64,000 nt of DNA, from assembly GCA_937773465.1 (NCBI GenBank), contig CALJVK010000008.1, forward strand, positions 1-64,000, in the 5' to 3' direction. A model generated the notes under the pieces. That model was not told where the DNA came from, did no database searches, and worked only from the letters and a program-made list of their open reading frames with translations. The DNA comes from an uncultured Flavobacteriaceae bacterium. Lineage in GTDB: Bacteria > Bacteroidota > Bacteroidia > Flavobacteriales > Flavobacteriaceae. The translations under genes and the position numbers were made by a program. How positions within the stretch are numbered: position 1 is the first letter of the stretch; each line of letters begins with the position of its first letter. Shown here piece after piece: positions 9,048 through 17,257 of this stretch.

Positions 9048-10664
9048 TTACCAAGGAAAATAATATCTTTTTGAATTCACAGAGTTATCTACAGGGATAG
9101 AAACATCAGCATTTGATTCCCATTTGGATTGTTTTAAAGTACTATTCCATTGTTCCCAACTTTCAGTAAGTATTTTAACTTTTTCAGGGTATTTTGAAAT
9201 TAGATTAACTTTTTCTGACGGGTCATTTTCAAGATTTATTAAAGATTTGAAATTTTCTTTTTCGTTAATGTGTAATTTGAAAGTTATCAGAAACAATCGA
9301 ATTTACATACCCTGTTTTCCAAAACAATTCTTTGTGAGGTTTATCATCACTCGAATTTATAATATGGCAGTAATGAAACCCCATCGAATGTATTGTTAAG
9401 AGAAGGTGAGTCTAACGGCATCTAGAATTGTTGGAACAATATCCAGCAAACTGACCATGTTAGCATAATTTCCTTGAGGTCTTGATTTTATCCGTTCCAT
9501 TCTATCATCATAGGAACAGCAGTTCCACCTTCAAAATTTGACATTTTCCCACCAATAAAGTGGTGAGTTGTCAGTAGCTCTAGTGTAAGTGGCTCCCCCG
9601 TTATCACTAGTGAAAATAATTAGATGTGTTATCCGCAATCCCTTCGTCAAGTTCAAGAGCTTTTTTAATTTCACCAATACTATCGTCTAAATTCTTAATC
9701 ATAGCATAATAAACTCTTTTGTTGTGATCCTTGATGTGTGAGAACATGGTCATAATACTTTTTTTGAGCCTGAAAAGGTCCGTGAGGAGCCATGTGAGAT
9801 AAGATGGAGGAAGAAATGGTTTATTCTTTATTTGCTTTAATGTAATCAACAGCTCTTTTTGTAAAAACGTCGGTTAAATATTCTGAATTTTCAGGAATTG
9901 CTGTTTTTGCCATTTTCCAAAGTGTGATAATTAGTTGCTTGCCAAGTAATAAAATCAGCAAAATCCCAAGTATGTCTAGATTCAACAATATTATCTTGAT
10001 TTAGTAGGTGCGTATAAGAGATCCAGCACCAACAATACCATAATGATGAGTCAAACCCGATAATTTGTAGCACTGAATTTCGGATGTGCTCCCATGTGCC
10101 ATTTACCAATAACAGAAGTCCGGTAGCCCATTTTCTTTAAATAATCACCTATTGTATTTACATAATGGATCTAGCCCTCTTTGGTTAATAGGAGCATCCT
10201 TTTCGTACCACTGTTTGAAATTATCTTGATGTCCAAATCTATTAAAATCTGCTTTCCTAACTCTTGGACTATAATTAAATAGATCCGGCAAGAACTCAAA
10301 GCCATATCTCTGCTGATAGTTGCCTGTTAAAAATGCAGCTCTCGAGGGTGCACAAACCGAAGCTGATGCGTAAGCCCTAGTAAAATTAATTCCGTTTTTA
10401 GCTATTTGGTCAATGTTTGAAGTTTCGATTAAATTATTACCATTATGCTGAAATGTCGTTGAACCCTAAGTCGTCTGCCACAATTAGAATTACGTTGGGT
10501 AGTCTATCAGTTGTTCTTGAACGATAGTATCGGGATATATATGCAGCATTAGAGTCAGGAAAAACAAAAGAATTATAAAATGATATAAATGAAAAAAGTC
10601 TAATAATTGAAAGTAATTCCAGTATAAACAAGCCTTGGCTCTGTATTTCTAAGGGACAAGCCAA
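9048..10664 (-). pseudogene. Second type I sulfatase, multiply frameshifted
   Basis: Reading across frames on the minus strand recovers a sulfatase of about 530 aa, close to the 552 aa of its paralogue at 3586. Seen pieces are LPNVILIVADDLGFNDIS (metal Asp pair), a long clean stretch with ASVCAPSRAAFLTG (formylglycine motif C-A-P-S-R), GYRTSVIGKWHMGAHP, GFDHHYGIVGAGS and the C-terminal NDPSEKVNLI. Breaks that can be resolved need removal of one base each, for example an extra T after the GLDP stretch, an extra C before GFD and an extra T inside GFDHH. One break near 10443-10446 could be a 2-base loss. The N-terminus is uncertain. It is probably functional in the organism and exported. Confidence 0.75.
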
Positions 10665-11146
10665 ATCATCTCAGCATAACAATAGCGTAGGTAAATATAA
10701 TATTTGCCAGGTCCTTGATGAATTCATCTTCAAATAAACCAATAGGAGAGTTACACTACCTTAATTTCAAAATGGTAAAGATGAATCTCGATAAGCTGAA
10801 CAATCCAAGCCAAAACGGACCCAATCAAATGGAGATAAAAAGTATTCTTTTTAGTTGTGACTATTAAGTTTATTATTCAGCTACTTTATTTAGGTAATAC
10901 AGTCCTGGAAAAACAACAATTAAAAATAAGAAGTATTACTCCTAAAAAAAGAATCATCACTAACAGTTCTAGGTAATGCAAACAGAACATTATGTGAAGT
11001 TAAAGTGCCAGTTATACTAAGCAGAAAACAGTAAAAAAAGTTCTTAGGTCCACCAATAGAGTACAGTAGCCCCAAGCTGACTGAAAGCTATTTATTAAAC
11101 TTCTTTATTTTTAATTATGAAATATAATACCTAATACATCCTAGCA
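10665..11146 (-). other. Disrupted stretch with remnants of a small membrane protein
   Basis: No long open frame. On the minus strand at about 10875-11090, short hydrophobic segments in changing frames (AFSQLGATVLYWW, FFYCFLLSITGTLTSHNVLF, FLGVILLIF, PGLYYLNKVAE then stop) suggest one frameshifted membrane protein of about 120 aa. The part at 10700-10870 gives LPIGLFEDEFIKDLANII and DWVRFGLDCSAYRDSSLPF in different frames, which I cannot assign. The stretch lies in the most error-rich part of the window. Confidence 0.35.
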
Positions 11147-11464
11147 TCAAGATGAAATATATCCAGGAGCGGGAGTTTCAAACCCGAAACTCAAGCTTGA
11201 TTGAATAACTGCGAAAGCAATTCCGATATTAAAAATTGAAAATATAGTCAAGAAGGGAATGTGTAGAATTATTAAGATTAAAAAATCTCCAAATAGTATA
11301 ACGCAAAAAGACCAAGAGAAAATGCGGCAACTCCCATACATTTTAACAAAACCAATAGTAAGGGAACTAACATTATTGAATTCAGGAATTTTGTGAGTAG
11401 CAAAAAATAAGACTAGACCTGCTAGAATTTCTACAATTGCCGTTAAAAGAAAAAATTTTCTCAT
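11147..11464 (-). pseudogene. Small four-helix membrane protein, frameshifted paralogue of 16840-17190
   Basis: The open frame gives 105 aa starting MRKFFLLTAIVEILAG, but its middle is out of frame. Dropping one G near 11333-11335 restores MYGVAAFSLGLFALYYLE, and a second break near the run of A at 11280 restores LHIPFLTIFSIFN. The corrected protein matches the intact 116-aa protein at 16840 in order: LLELLVGIVLF, ARMYGAAACSIAVFAIY, LHDPFLIVYSVFH. The true C-terminus probably extends a little past 11147. No function is known. Its start abuts the stop of the next gene upstream. Confidence 0.6.
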
Positions 11465-11940
11465 TATTTTCTTTCTAATATAGAGAGTCCAAATGAAATA
11501 ATCAAAATTAAAGCGGCCAGAGGAGCGTAATAAACACCTGGTGTTATATTTGTTGTGTACAAGCCTTGAACAGCAATTTCCTCCCTGATTAATGGATAAC
11601 CAAAAAGTCTAAAACTCCATTCAAATAGCCAAAATATGTACATAAGTGGAATTAATGATCTGTATCTAAAAATTACTATCCAGCAAACAAAACAAAATAT
11701 GAGTTGAGCAAAGCCCCATAAAGAAAAAAATCTATAAATTATGGGCATTGGGTCAGGATCACCTGAAATACTTAAAAAACTTCCAATATCATGAAAACCA
11801 TACTGTTCAAATAGCATGTGAATAATAGAACGCCAGGTCATAAGAATTACAAACAAAACAAAACCCCACAGTGCTAACTTGTGCCCCTTAAAGTTATTAT
11901 CAGCACTTTTTGGCAGTATGTTTCTAAAATTTAAACTCAT
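11464..11940 (-). CDS. Integral membrane protein of unknown function
   Basis: 158 aa with about four hydrophobic helices: ALWGFVLFVILMTW near 28, FSLWGFAQLIFCFVCWIVIF near 72, LIPLMYIFWLFEW near 95 and APLAALILIISFGL near 140. A conserved-looking loop FEQYGFHDIGSFLSISGDPD lies between helices 1 and 2. I do not recognise a named family. Its ATG overlaps the stop of the DJ-1/PfpI gene (ATGA) and its stop meets the start of the next membrane protein, so it belongs to the operon that starts upstream with the dehalogenase-like hydrolase. Confidence 0.7.
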   Translation of the reverse strand: MSLNFRNILPKSADNNFKGHKLALWGFVLFVILMTWRSIIHMLFEQYGFHDIGSFLSISGDPDPMPIIYRFFSLWGFAQLIFCFVCWIVIFRYRSLIPLMYIFWLFEWSFRLFGYPLIREEIAVQGLYTTNITPGVYYAPLAALILIISFGLSILERK

Positions 11941-12802
11941 TGTTTATTTTTTAAAATTTCCATCATTTTTTGAGGAGTTTCGTGTCCGGCATTTTGATTT
12001 TGTCCAGTAACAAATTTAGATTTTTCATCCACGACAGTTAAATTGGCAAACACATCTCTAAGATGCTGTTTTACTCTCAAAAATAACACCAGCTTTTATT
12101 AATTCATCCTCAGGATGTTGAGGTGTAAAGTCAATGCCCAGTTCATTAATTTGTTTGTCGGTAACTCCGGTCATTCTTTTGTTTTCTATAATTAGGTTAC
12201 CCAGAGAATCTTTGGCATTTAATAAAACCCAAGAACACCGTGACAGACAGCCACCAATAACAGAATTTGGGTTGTAATAGGCTTGACTAATTTTTTCTCC
12301 GAGAGTTTCAGAGTAACCTAAATCGTATGCAGCGCCCCAACCACCAGCAATGAAATACTAGATCGTACTGATCGATATCTAAGATCATCAATCAAAATAG
12401 AGTTTTCTAACTTTTTTCAGAAGAATATTGGGTCGTTCAAGATACCTAGTCGTCTGCCTTAGTCTTAACAGCATAAAAAAATGATTCAGGATCAATAGGG
12501 ATTTCACCTCCATTTATACTTGCTATATCAACTTCAATTCCTGAATTGATAAATTCATAATATGGCACGGTTAATTCTGATGCAAATACTCCAGTTAATT
12601 TACCATCTGTCTCACCAGGTTTACTTAGTATACTATGGCTTGTGGAAATAATTACGGCTTTTGTATTTTGGAAATCGTAGTTTTTACTTCCTTCAAAGAC
12701 TGGATGTAAACCTGCATTATTTAGCAATGTAGGTAAGGCAATAAATAACAATATTATTACTGCGGAAATAAGTCCAATTATTTTTAAAGTTTTTTTCATC
12801 AT
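11937..12802 (-). pseudogene. DJ-1/PfpI-family protein with N-terminal membrane anchor, frameshifted
   Basis: The N-terminal 118 aa are open from ATG 12802: a hydrophobic anchor at residues 9-28, then KAVIISTSHS and FINSGIEVDIASINGG. The rest is in several frames. Removing eight single bases (near 12448, 12410, 12380, 12355, 12250, 12228, 12219 and 12070) leaves exactly 858 nt, or 285 aa. This restores VFIAGGWGAAYDLG, the nucleophile elbow GGVCHGVLGF with its cysteine, MTGVTDKQINELG and VTGQNQNAGHETP, all typical of the Hsp31/YDR533C-like branch. No deletion or nonsense change is needed. Members act as glyoxalases, chaperones or deglycases; an anchored extracytoplasmic form is unusual. It overlaps both neighbours. 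Confidence 0.78.
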
Positions 12803-13959
12803 TAAATTTTATTTTTTACTATAAACTTATGCATTCTTTCTGCCATTATTTCACCAATATCCTCTTGAATAAAATGATTGGCTTCTTTGAACTGTTCGTG
12901 ATCCTGACCTTTAGCTCCTGGTACCATTTTAATAAATCTGTTCTGAATTCTTGGTGTTCCAAGAAGCTTATCTTGTAGCCCTATTAAAGATAAGAAAGGT
13001 TTTTTAAACTTTTTTAATCCATCAATTGCTTTTAATGTTTGACCAGTAATCCCAGCATTCATTGAAGGTAGGGTTCTAGGACCGGCCATGTATATAAAAG
13101 ATGGAAACGGAGCAGCATATGCATCAAGTATTTTTTGATCTTTTTTGAAGTTTCTAGACAAACTTAGTCCCATAATTTCACTAATATGAACAAATGGAGT
13201 CGTAATACAATAAGTAACCCACACTTGAAAGATATCCATATTAAATCCATTATTATTTAACATATGGTATGCCATTGCTTTTTTAAAACTTTTAATTTTA
13301 GTATTAATTGTTAGCGGTTCTGGGATATGTAATGGATTTGATTCTTCAGTAAAGTTTGGAAGTTCAGCATTAGCAGCAATTATACCAGAAAAAAGATTTG
13401 AATTTTCACCGGCAATACGAAGGCCTATTAAACTTCCCCAATCTTGACAAAAAAGAGTAATTTTTTTAAGTTTTAATTTTTTAATAAAAGTTAAAATATT
13501 ATCGCAATGAGTGTCATAAATATGGTACTTAATTGAAATCGGTTTGTCTGATTTTCCCATCCCCATTAAATCTGGTGCGATACACCTATATCCATTTGCA
13601 ACTAATTTGTGAATCATAGTTCGATATAAATAGGACCAAACCGGCTGTCCATGAAGTAATAAAAGAGTTTTTCCATCGCTTGGACCAGCATCAATATAAT
13701 GCATTTTAAGTCCATTTATATCACAATAATTTTCATTAAAATTATAATCAGGAAGATCTGAAAAACATTTTTCAGGTGTTTTTACATATTCAATTCCGCT
13801 TTTTGTTTTATGAATTTTAACGCTAGTGTCCCAGAAAACTTCTTTTGGAAGTGGAGCTATAGTTTTGATTTGCCTGTTCTTTACATCCGGGTCAATTTTA
13901 ATTGGAGAACCAATAAGGCCAACAATCAATTTTTGAATTTTACGTTTTAATTTTATCAC
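12802..13959 (-). CDS. Haloalkane-dehalogenase-like alpha/beta hydrolase
   Basis: 385 aa. The alpha/beta hydrolase core holds the oxyanion motif HGQPVWSYLYR (103-113), the nucleophile elbow CQDWGS with Asp173 and the adjacent halide-binding-type Trp174, a likely acid Asp330 in LIGLQDKLLG and the catalytic His362 in ANHFIQED. This set, especially HGxPxWSYLYR with QDWG, is that of haloalkane dehalogenases of the DhlA/HLD-I type (R-X + H2O to alcohol + halide) rather than of serine esterases. Epoxide hydrolase is the main alternative. About 75 N-terminal residues precede the core, longer than DhlA. Palindrome site 2 lies just upstream of the ATG. Confidence 0.8.
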   Translation of the reverse strand: MIKLKRKIQKLIVGLIGSPIKIDPDVKNRQIKTIAPLPKEVFWDTSVKIHKTKSGIEYVKTPEKCFSDLPDYNFNENYCDINGLKMHYIDAGPSDGKTLLLLHGQPVWSYLYRTMIHKLVANGYRCIAPDLMGMGKSDKPISIKYHIYDTHCDNILTFIKKLKLKKITLFCQDWGSLIGLRIAGENSNLFSGIIAANAELPNFTEESNPLHIPEPLTINTKIKSFKKAMAYHMLNNNGFNMDIFQVWVTYCITTPFVHISEIMGLSLSRNFKKDQKILDAYAAPFPSFIYMAGPRTLPSMNAGITGQTLKAIDGLKKFKKPFLSLIGLQDKLLGTPRIQNRFIKMVPGAKGQDHEQFKEANHFIQEDIGEIMAERMHKFIVKNKI

Positions 13960-13962
13960 GAA

Positions 13963-13986
13963 AAATTAGTATTTAAATACTAATTT
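13963..13986. promoter_or_regulatory. Inverted-repeat operator candidate (site 2)
   Basis: A perfect 24-base palindrome: 10-base arms around TTAA, with the TTAGTAT/ATACTAA core at 13966-13983. It fills most of the 38-base spacer between the DUF1254 stop and the dehalogenase-like ATG, so it could block a promoter for the downstream genes. Confidence 0.7.
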
Positions 13987-13997
13987 AATAAAAAAAA

Positions 13998-14513
13998 TTA
14001 ATTTATTGTAGTATTTTTTTGAAAACTTATATATGATTCGATAGACTTTTGATCCTTTTTTTCAACTAATATTCTAATGATCATAAATCCTTTTTTTACA
14101 GGAGATATTATAAAGTCCTCTGATTTAGAATCATTAAGAGTTAATGTAAGATCTAATTTATTTGTATCAAACTCTTGATCGTTTTTAACATACCAGTTTA
14201 TTGTATTTGGTTTGTAGAATGATACAGACCAATACGTAGAGTCAGGCATAATTGCATTTATATTTAAATCTTTTTCACTTAAGTCATAAAAAATAGTAGA
14301 ATATAAAAAATCAGGATTGGGCATTACAACATTTCTAGACTGGTCACTTGGAATATCAAAATGTTTTATTTCATTATCCTTAATATTTTGATTTTTTTCA
14401 ATTTTATAATGAAAAACAGCATATACAATATTTGGAATGTAATGTATAGTTAAATTATAAGAACAAATGCTCATTACCAGTATTATCCCTAAGTAAAAAA
14501 ATATCTTCTTCAT
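13998..14513 (-). CDS. DUF1254-like exported protein
   Basis: 171 aa with an N-terminal hydrophobic segment (residues 4-22). It matches the DUF1254 region by VVMPNPDFLYSTIFYDLSE (about 63-81) and by the strand pair MPDSTYWSVSFYKPNTINWY. In many bacteria DUF1254 and DUF1214 are fused in one secreted protein; here they are two small adjacent genes, DUF1214 first, overlapping by 4 bases. Function is unknown. It probably acts outside the cytoplasm together with its partner. Confidence 0.72.
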   Translation of the reverse strand: MKKIFFYLGIILVMSICSYNLTIHYIPNIVYAVFHYKIEKNQNIKDNEIKHFDIPSDQSRNVVMPNPDFLYSTIFYDLSEKDLNINAIMPDSTYWSVSFYKPNTINWYVKNDQEFDTNKLDLTLTLNDSKSEDFIISPVKKGFMIIRILVEKKDQKSIESYISFQKNTTIN

Positions 14514-15064
14514 TTTTCTATTTTTTTAATTATTGGCAACTCTAATGATTCTAAGTTTTTATAAACACTTTCATCTGGATTATAAACCCTTAGTGTAATA
14601 TGAAACTTCGTTTCATTTCCTGAGGGTAACCAATTAATGTCTTTTTTAGATGATGATACTAAAATCGGTTTGTCTTTAGTAAGATTTTCTTTATTTATCG
14701 TGTAAATATTGGCATCATTTTTTACTAAGAAATAATCTTCACCGTATAATGTGTAACTCCAATATCTTCCCTTCGGTGGTGTGCCACTAATTTGATAATC
14801 AAAGTCTGATGTTAATGGGTTTCCATCACTGTCCTTACTTGACAAGAAATAAAGCGCTTCTTTCTCATCTAAAGCAAAAACCCCAATTCTTGAAATATAA
14901 GCTCTTTGGTAACTATCCTTTAAATCCATATTTGGATTAACTTTCCAGTTTCCATTTTTAATAGAAAATTCATTGTTTTGTGTTGAAGAATTAATATTTG
15001 AAATAGCTGTATAACCCCCAATAATTATAGATAATATAACTGATATTACTATTTTATTTTTCAT
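14510..15064 (-). CDS. DUF1214-like exported protein
   Basis: 184 aa with an N-terminal signal or anchor (residues 4-21). The region AYISRIGVFALDEKEALYF (about 55-73), RYWSYTLYGEDYFLV, and TLRVYNPDESVYKN resemble the C-terminal DUF1214 domain of DUF1254/DUF1214 proteins, whose usual ending is the RxY-P motif seen here. It overlaps the DUF1254 gene by 4 bases (ATGA) and follows the SDR by 2 bases, so all are one operon. Confidence 0.72.
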   Translation of the reverse strand: MKNKIVISVILSIIIGGYTAISNINSSTQNNEFSIKNGNWKVNPNMDLKDSYQRAYISRIGVFALDEKEALYFLSSKDSDGNPLTSDFDYQISGTPPKGRYWSYTLYGEDYFLVKNDANIYTINKENLTKDKPILVSSSKKDINWLPSGNETKFHITLRVYNPDESVYKNLESLELPIIKKIEK

Positions 15065-15066
15065 TT

Positions 15067-15882
15067 TTAAATTTTCATCATTTTTTTAGCCCAATTAACC
15101 AAGAATTTCATAGTTATTCTCTGAGAAAATCTTGACAGACGGTACATGAATTTAGCGTCTGGACCTATTACTATCCTAGACTTCTTTTTTTTAATTGCAT
15201 AAATAATTTTATCTGCAGTTTTATCAGCAGTGGTTGGAAAATGAGCATCTAATTTTTTTAATTGCAATTCAGTTAGATTTTGTCCTTCTATGTTTCTTAC
15301 AATATTAGTTTTAACTCCCCCAGGATGAACACTTGTGACTGCTACGCCAGTGTTGTTACATAATTCTTCTGCAGCTAAAGCTTCAGTAAAGCCTCTTATA
15401 CCAAATTTTGATGTACTGTAAGCAGATTGATAAGGAGATCCTAAAAGTCCCCAAATACTTGAAATATTAACCACACTTGATTCTTTTTGTTTTCTTAGTT
15501 CGGGCATAAAAGCTAGAGTTCCATATATCATACCCCACAAATTTACTCCTAAAACTTTTTCGTAAGATTCAATTGTTGTTTCAACTGCCGTAATGCTTCC
15601 GTTTGTAATTCCAGCATTATTAATTACGACGTCTACCTTTTTAAAATGACTTACTACATTTTTTGAAAATTGATAAAATTCTTCTTTTTTAGAAACGTCA
15701 AATACTTCGACATAAATTTCATTAATATTGCCAATAATACTTAATGTTTCGTCAAGAGATTGCTTATTAAAATCGTTAAGAGCTAATTTTGCCCCATGTT
15801 TGTACATTTTAATTGCAAGTGATCTCCCAATTCCAGAGCCAGCACCTGTTATTACAACTACTTTATTTTTTAGATTTTTCAT
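15067..15882 (-). CDS. Short-chain dehydrogenase/reductase
   Basis: 271 aa classical SDR: ITGAGSGIGRSL (residues 11-22), NNAGITNG near 88, NISSIWG serine and catalytic YSTSK near 159-163, then HPGGVKTN. The hydrophobic basic C-terminus (KFLVNWAKKMMKI) and the SxGxKT-like HPGG segment resemble SDRs annotated as retinol/steroid-like dehydrogenases, but specificity cannot be fixed. It lies 2 bases upstream of the DUF1214 gene and 6 bases after the desaturase-superfamily gene. Confidence 0.87.
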   Translation of the reverse strand: MKNLKNKVVVITGAGSGIGRSLAIKMYKHGAKLALNDFNKQSLDETLSIIGNINEIYVEVFDVSKKEEFYQFSKNVVSHFKKVDVVINNAGITNGSITAVETTIESYEKVLGVNLWGMIYGTLAFMPELRKQKESSVVNISSIWGLLGSPYQSAYSTSKFGIRGFTEALAAEELCNNTGVAVTSVHPGGVKTNIVRNIEGQNLTELQLKKLDAHFPTTADKTADKIIYAIKKKKSRIVIGPDAKFMYRLSRFSQRITMKFLVNWAKKMMKI

Positions 15883-15888
15883 TAAATT

Positions 15889-16773
15889 TTAACTGTTATA
15901 ATCTTTGAAGTCTTTAGATGGATCGAAATCCATATTTGTTTTAAAAGAACTAAGCTCGCTTCTAGAATCTTTAGACTTAATTAGAGGAAATAATAATTGT
16001 ACATACCAAGGTTCTTTCATTTTATTCCAGGCTCCAAATTTTGTTGGATATTTTCTTGTAATTTTTGCTGTTCCAAATAAAATATCCCAAAAGAAAAGTA
16101 GGTTGCCGTAGTTTCCATTCGGATTTGAAATTTTATCTTCTGCAGTCAATCCATGATGAGCATAGTGAGTACTAGGAGTTGAGATAGTTCTTTCTACAAT
16201 CCAAGCTAATGGATGTAAAATTTTGTATTTGTATAAAAACCTATCCCATTTAGTTTCGCTATGAGCAGCTATTATAACTGTCATTTTTATTGGTAAATAA
16301 TATAAATAAACCTCAGTCATTCCTAAAAAAATAAGGATAGCTGAAAACCAAAGACCTGGCATAAAAGCATAATACATAAATGCGTTTCTGTAAGTAACTA
16401 AAACTCCCATTTCTTCAACAACATGATGAGGTCTATGTAATTTCCACATAAAAGGATTTTCATGTGAAAACCTGTGCCACAAATACTGAGTTAAATCATC
16501 AAGAATAAGAAACGCCAACACATGCCATAAAAAATAAGAATTAATAAAATAATCTTCATAAACAATAAACCAAGAATCCATAGTGAATAATACAAGAGCT
16601 AAAATTCCAGGTTGAATCAGTGTAGGTAGAATGGTTAAACAAACTAATTCAATTGTTATATCATTTTTAGATCTTTTATCATGAAAATATAATCCGCCTA
16701 CAGCTTCTATAGTACCTAAAATTAAAAGAACTATTACAGGAATTAATTTACTTATACTTTCTTGTTCCATCAT
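15889..16773 (-). CDS. Sterol desaturase / fatty acid hydroxylase superfamily membrane protein
   Basis: 294 aa integral membrane di-iron protein. The histidine clusters of the superfamily are present: HRFSH and LHRPHHV (about 121-138), HSETKWD, and THYAHHGL (about 202-209). Several hydrophobic segments precede and separate them. Members use O2 to hydroxylate or desaturate fatty acids, sterols or carotenoids. Here it heads a minus-strand operon with SDR, DUF1214, DUF1254 and the dehalogenase-like hydrolase, so it may carry out an O2-dependent attack on the growth substrate (inference). A weak palindrome lies 11 bases upstream of the ATG. Confidence 0.88.
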   Translation of the reverse strand: MMEQESISKLIPVIVLLILGTIEAVGGLYFHDKRSKNDITIELVCLTILPTLIQPGILALVLFTMDSWFIVYEDYFINSYFLWHVLAFLILDDLTQYLWHRFSHENPFMWKLHRPHHVVEEMGVLVTYRNAFMYYAFMPGLWFSAILIFLGMTEVYLYYLPIKMTVIIAAHSETKWDRFLYKYKILHPLAWIVERTISTPSTHYAHHGLTAEDKISNPNGNYGNLLFFWDILFGTAKITRKYPTKFGAWNKMKEPWYVQLLFPLIKSKDSRSELSSFKTNMDFDPSKDFKDYNS

Positions 16774-16783
16774 TTTTATAAAA

Positions 16784-16801
16784 ATAGTAAAATAATACTA
16801 G
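16784..16801. promoter_or_regulatory. Weak copy of the inverted-repeat operator (site 5)
   Basis: TAGTA and TACTA arms with the same 6-base spacing as the strong sites, but the outer and inner positions differ. It lies in the divergent spacer between the desaturase-superfamily gene and the small membrane protein gene at 16840. Confidence 0.4.
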
Positions 16802-16839
16802 TTCATTTTTAATTAACTTAAATTAGTAAAAAAATAATT

Positions 16840-17190
16840 ATGAAAATATTTATACTTGTCTCAGGCCTTTTAGAATTACTTGTAGGTATTGTATTGTTTC
16901 TAAACCCTAAATTAATGTCAGCTTATAAAAACGCTAATAACGCCTTAATAACTACAGCTAGAATGTATGGCGCAGCCGCGTGTAGTATAGCAGTTTTTGC
17001 TATTTATGTAGTTTTAAATTTCGATAACTCTGTTTTACATGATCCTTTTTTAATTGTTTACTCTGTTTTTCATTTGTTAGTTGCTTGTTCCATTATTATT
17101 TCATTTTATTTAAAGCAGACTAGAGACTTAAAAATAGCTGTACTTCACGGTTTATTTTTCATTATTTCTCTGTACTTTTTACTTAATTAA
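16840..17190 (+). CDS. Small integral membrane protein (intact paralogue of 11147-11464)
   Basis: 116 aa with four hydrophobic helices: FILVSGLLELLVGIVLFL (3-20), ACSIAVFAIYVVLNF (47-61), DPFLIVYSVFHLLVACSIIISFYL (67-90) and AVLHGLFFIISLYFLLN (99-115). The ARMYGAAA motif starts helix 2. Four-helix topology recalls DoxX/DUF4345-like proteins but I cannot assign a family. It diverges from the 16773 operon and precedes the acetoacetyl-CoA synthetase gene. Confidence 0.72.
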   Translation: MKIFILVSGLLELLVGIVLFLNPKLMSAYKNANNALITTARMYGAAACSIAVFAIYVVLNFDNSVLHDPFLIVYSVFHLLVACSIIISFYLKQTRDLKIAVLHGLFFIISLYFLLN

Positions 17191-17223
17191 TCTTCTTTAT
17201 TTAAGAGTAGATATTGGATATTG

Positions 17224-17241
17224 ACTTATATTGATATAAGT
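17224..17241. promoter_or_regulatory. Perfect 18-base palindrome upstream of acetoacetyl-CoA synthetase
   Basis: Arms ACTTATAT and ATATAAGT around TG, ending 16 bases before the synthetase start. The sequence differs from the TTAGTAT repeats, so another regulator may act here. It could also be chance in AT-rich DNA. Confidence 0.4.
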
Positions 17242-17257
17242 TATTTAAAATAAATAT

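Noticed and set aside
9048..12802. Interpretation as a decaying pseudogene region or a degraded mobile element
   Set aside because: Resolvable breaks in this stretch are mostly single inserted bases and the recovered proteins keep catalytic motifs; no transposase, inverted terminal repeats or target duplications were seen.
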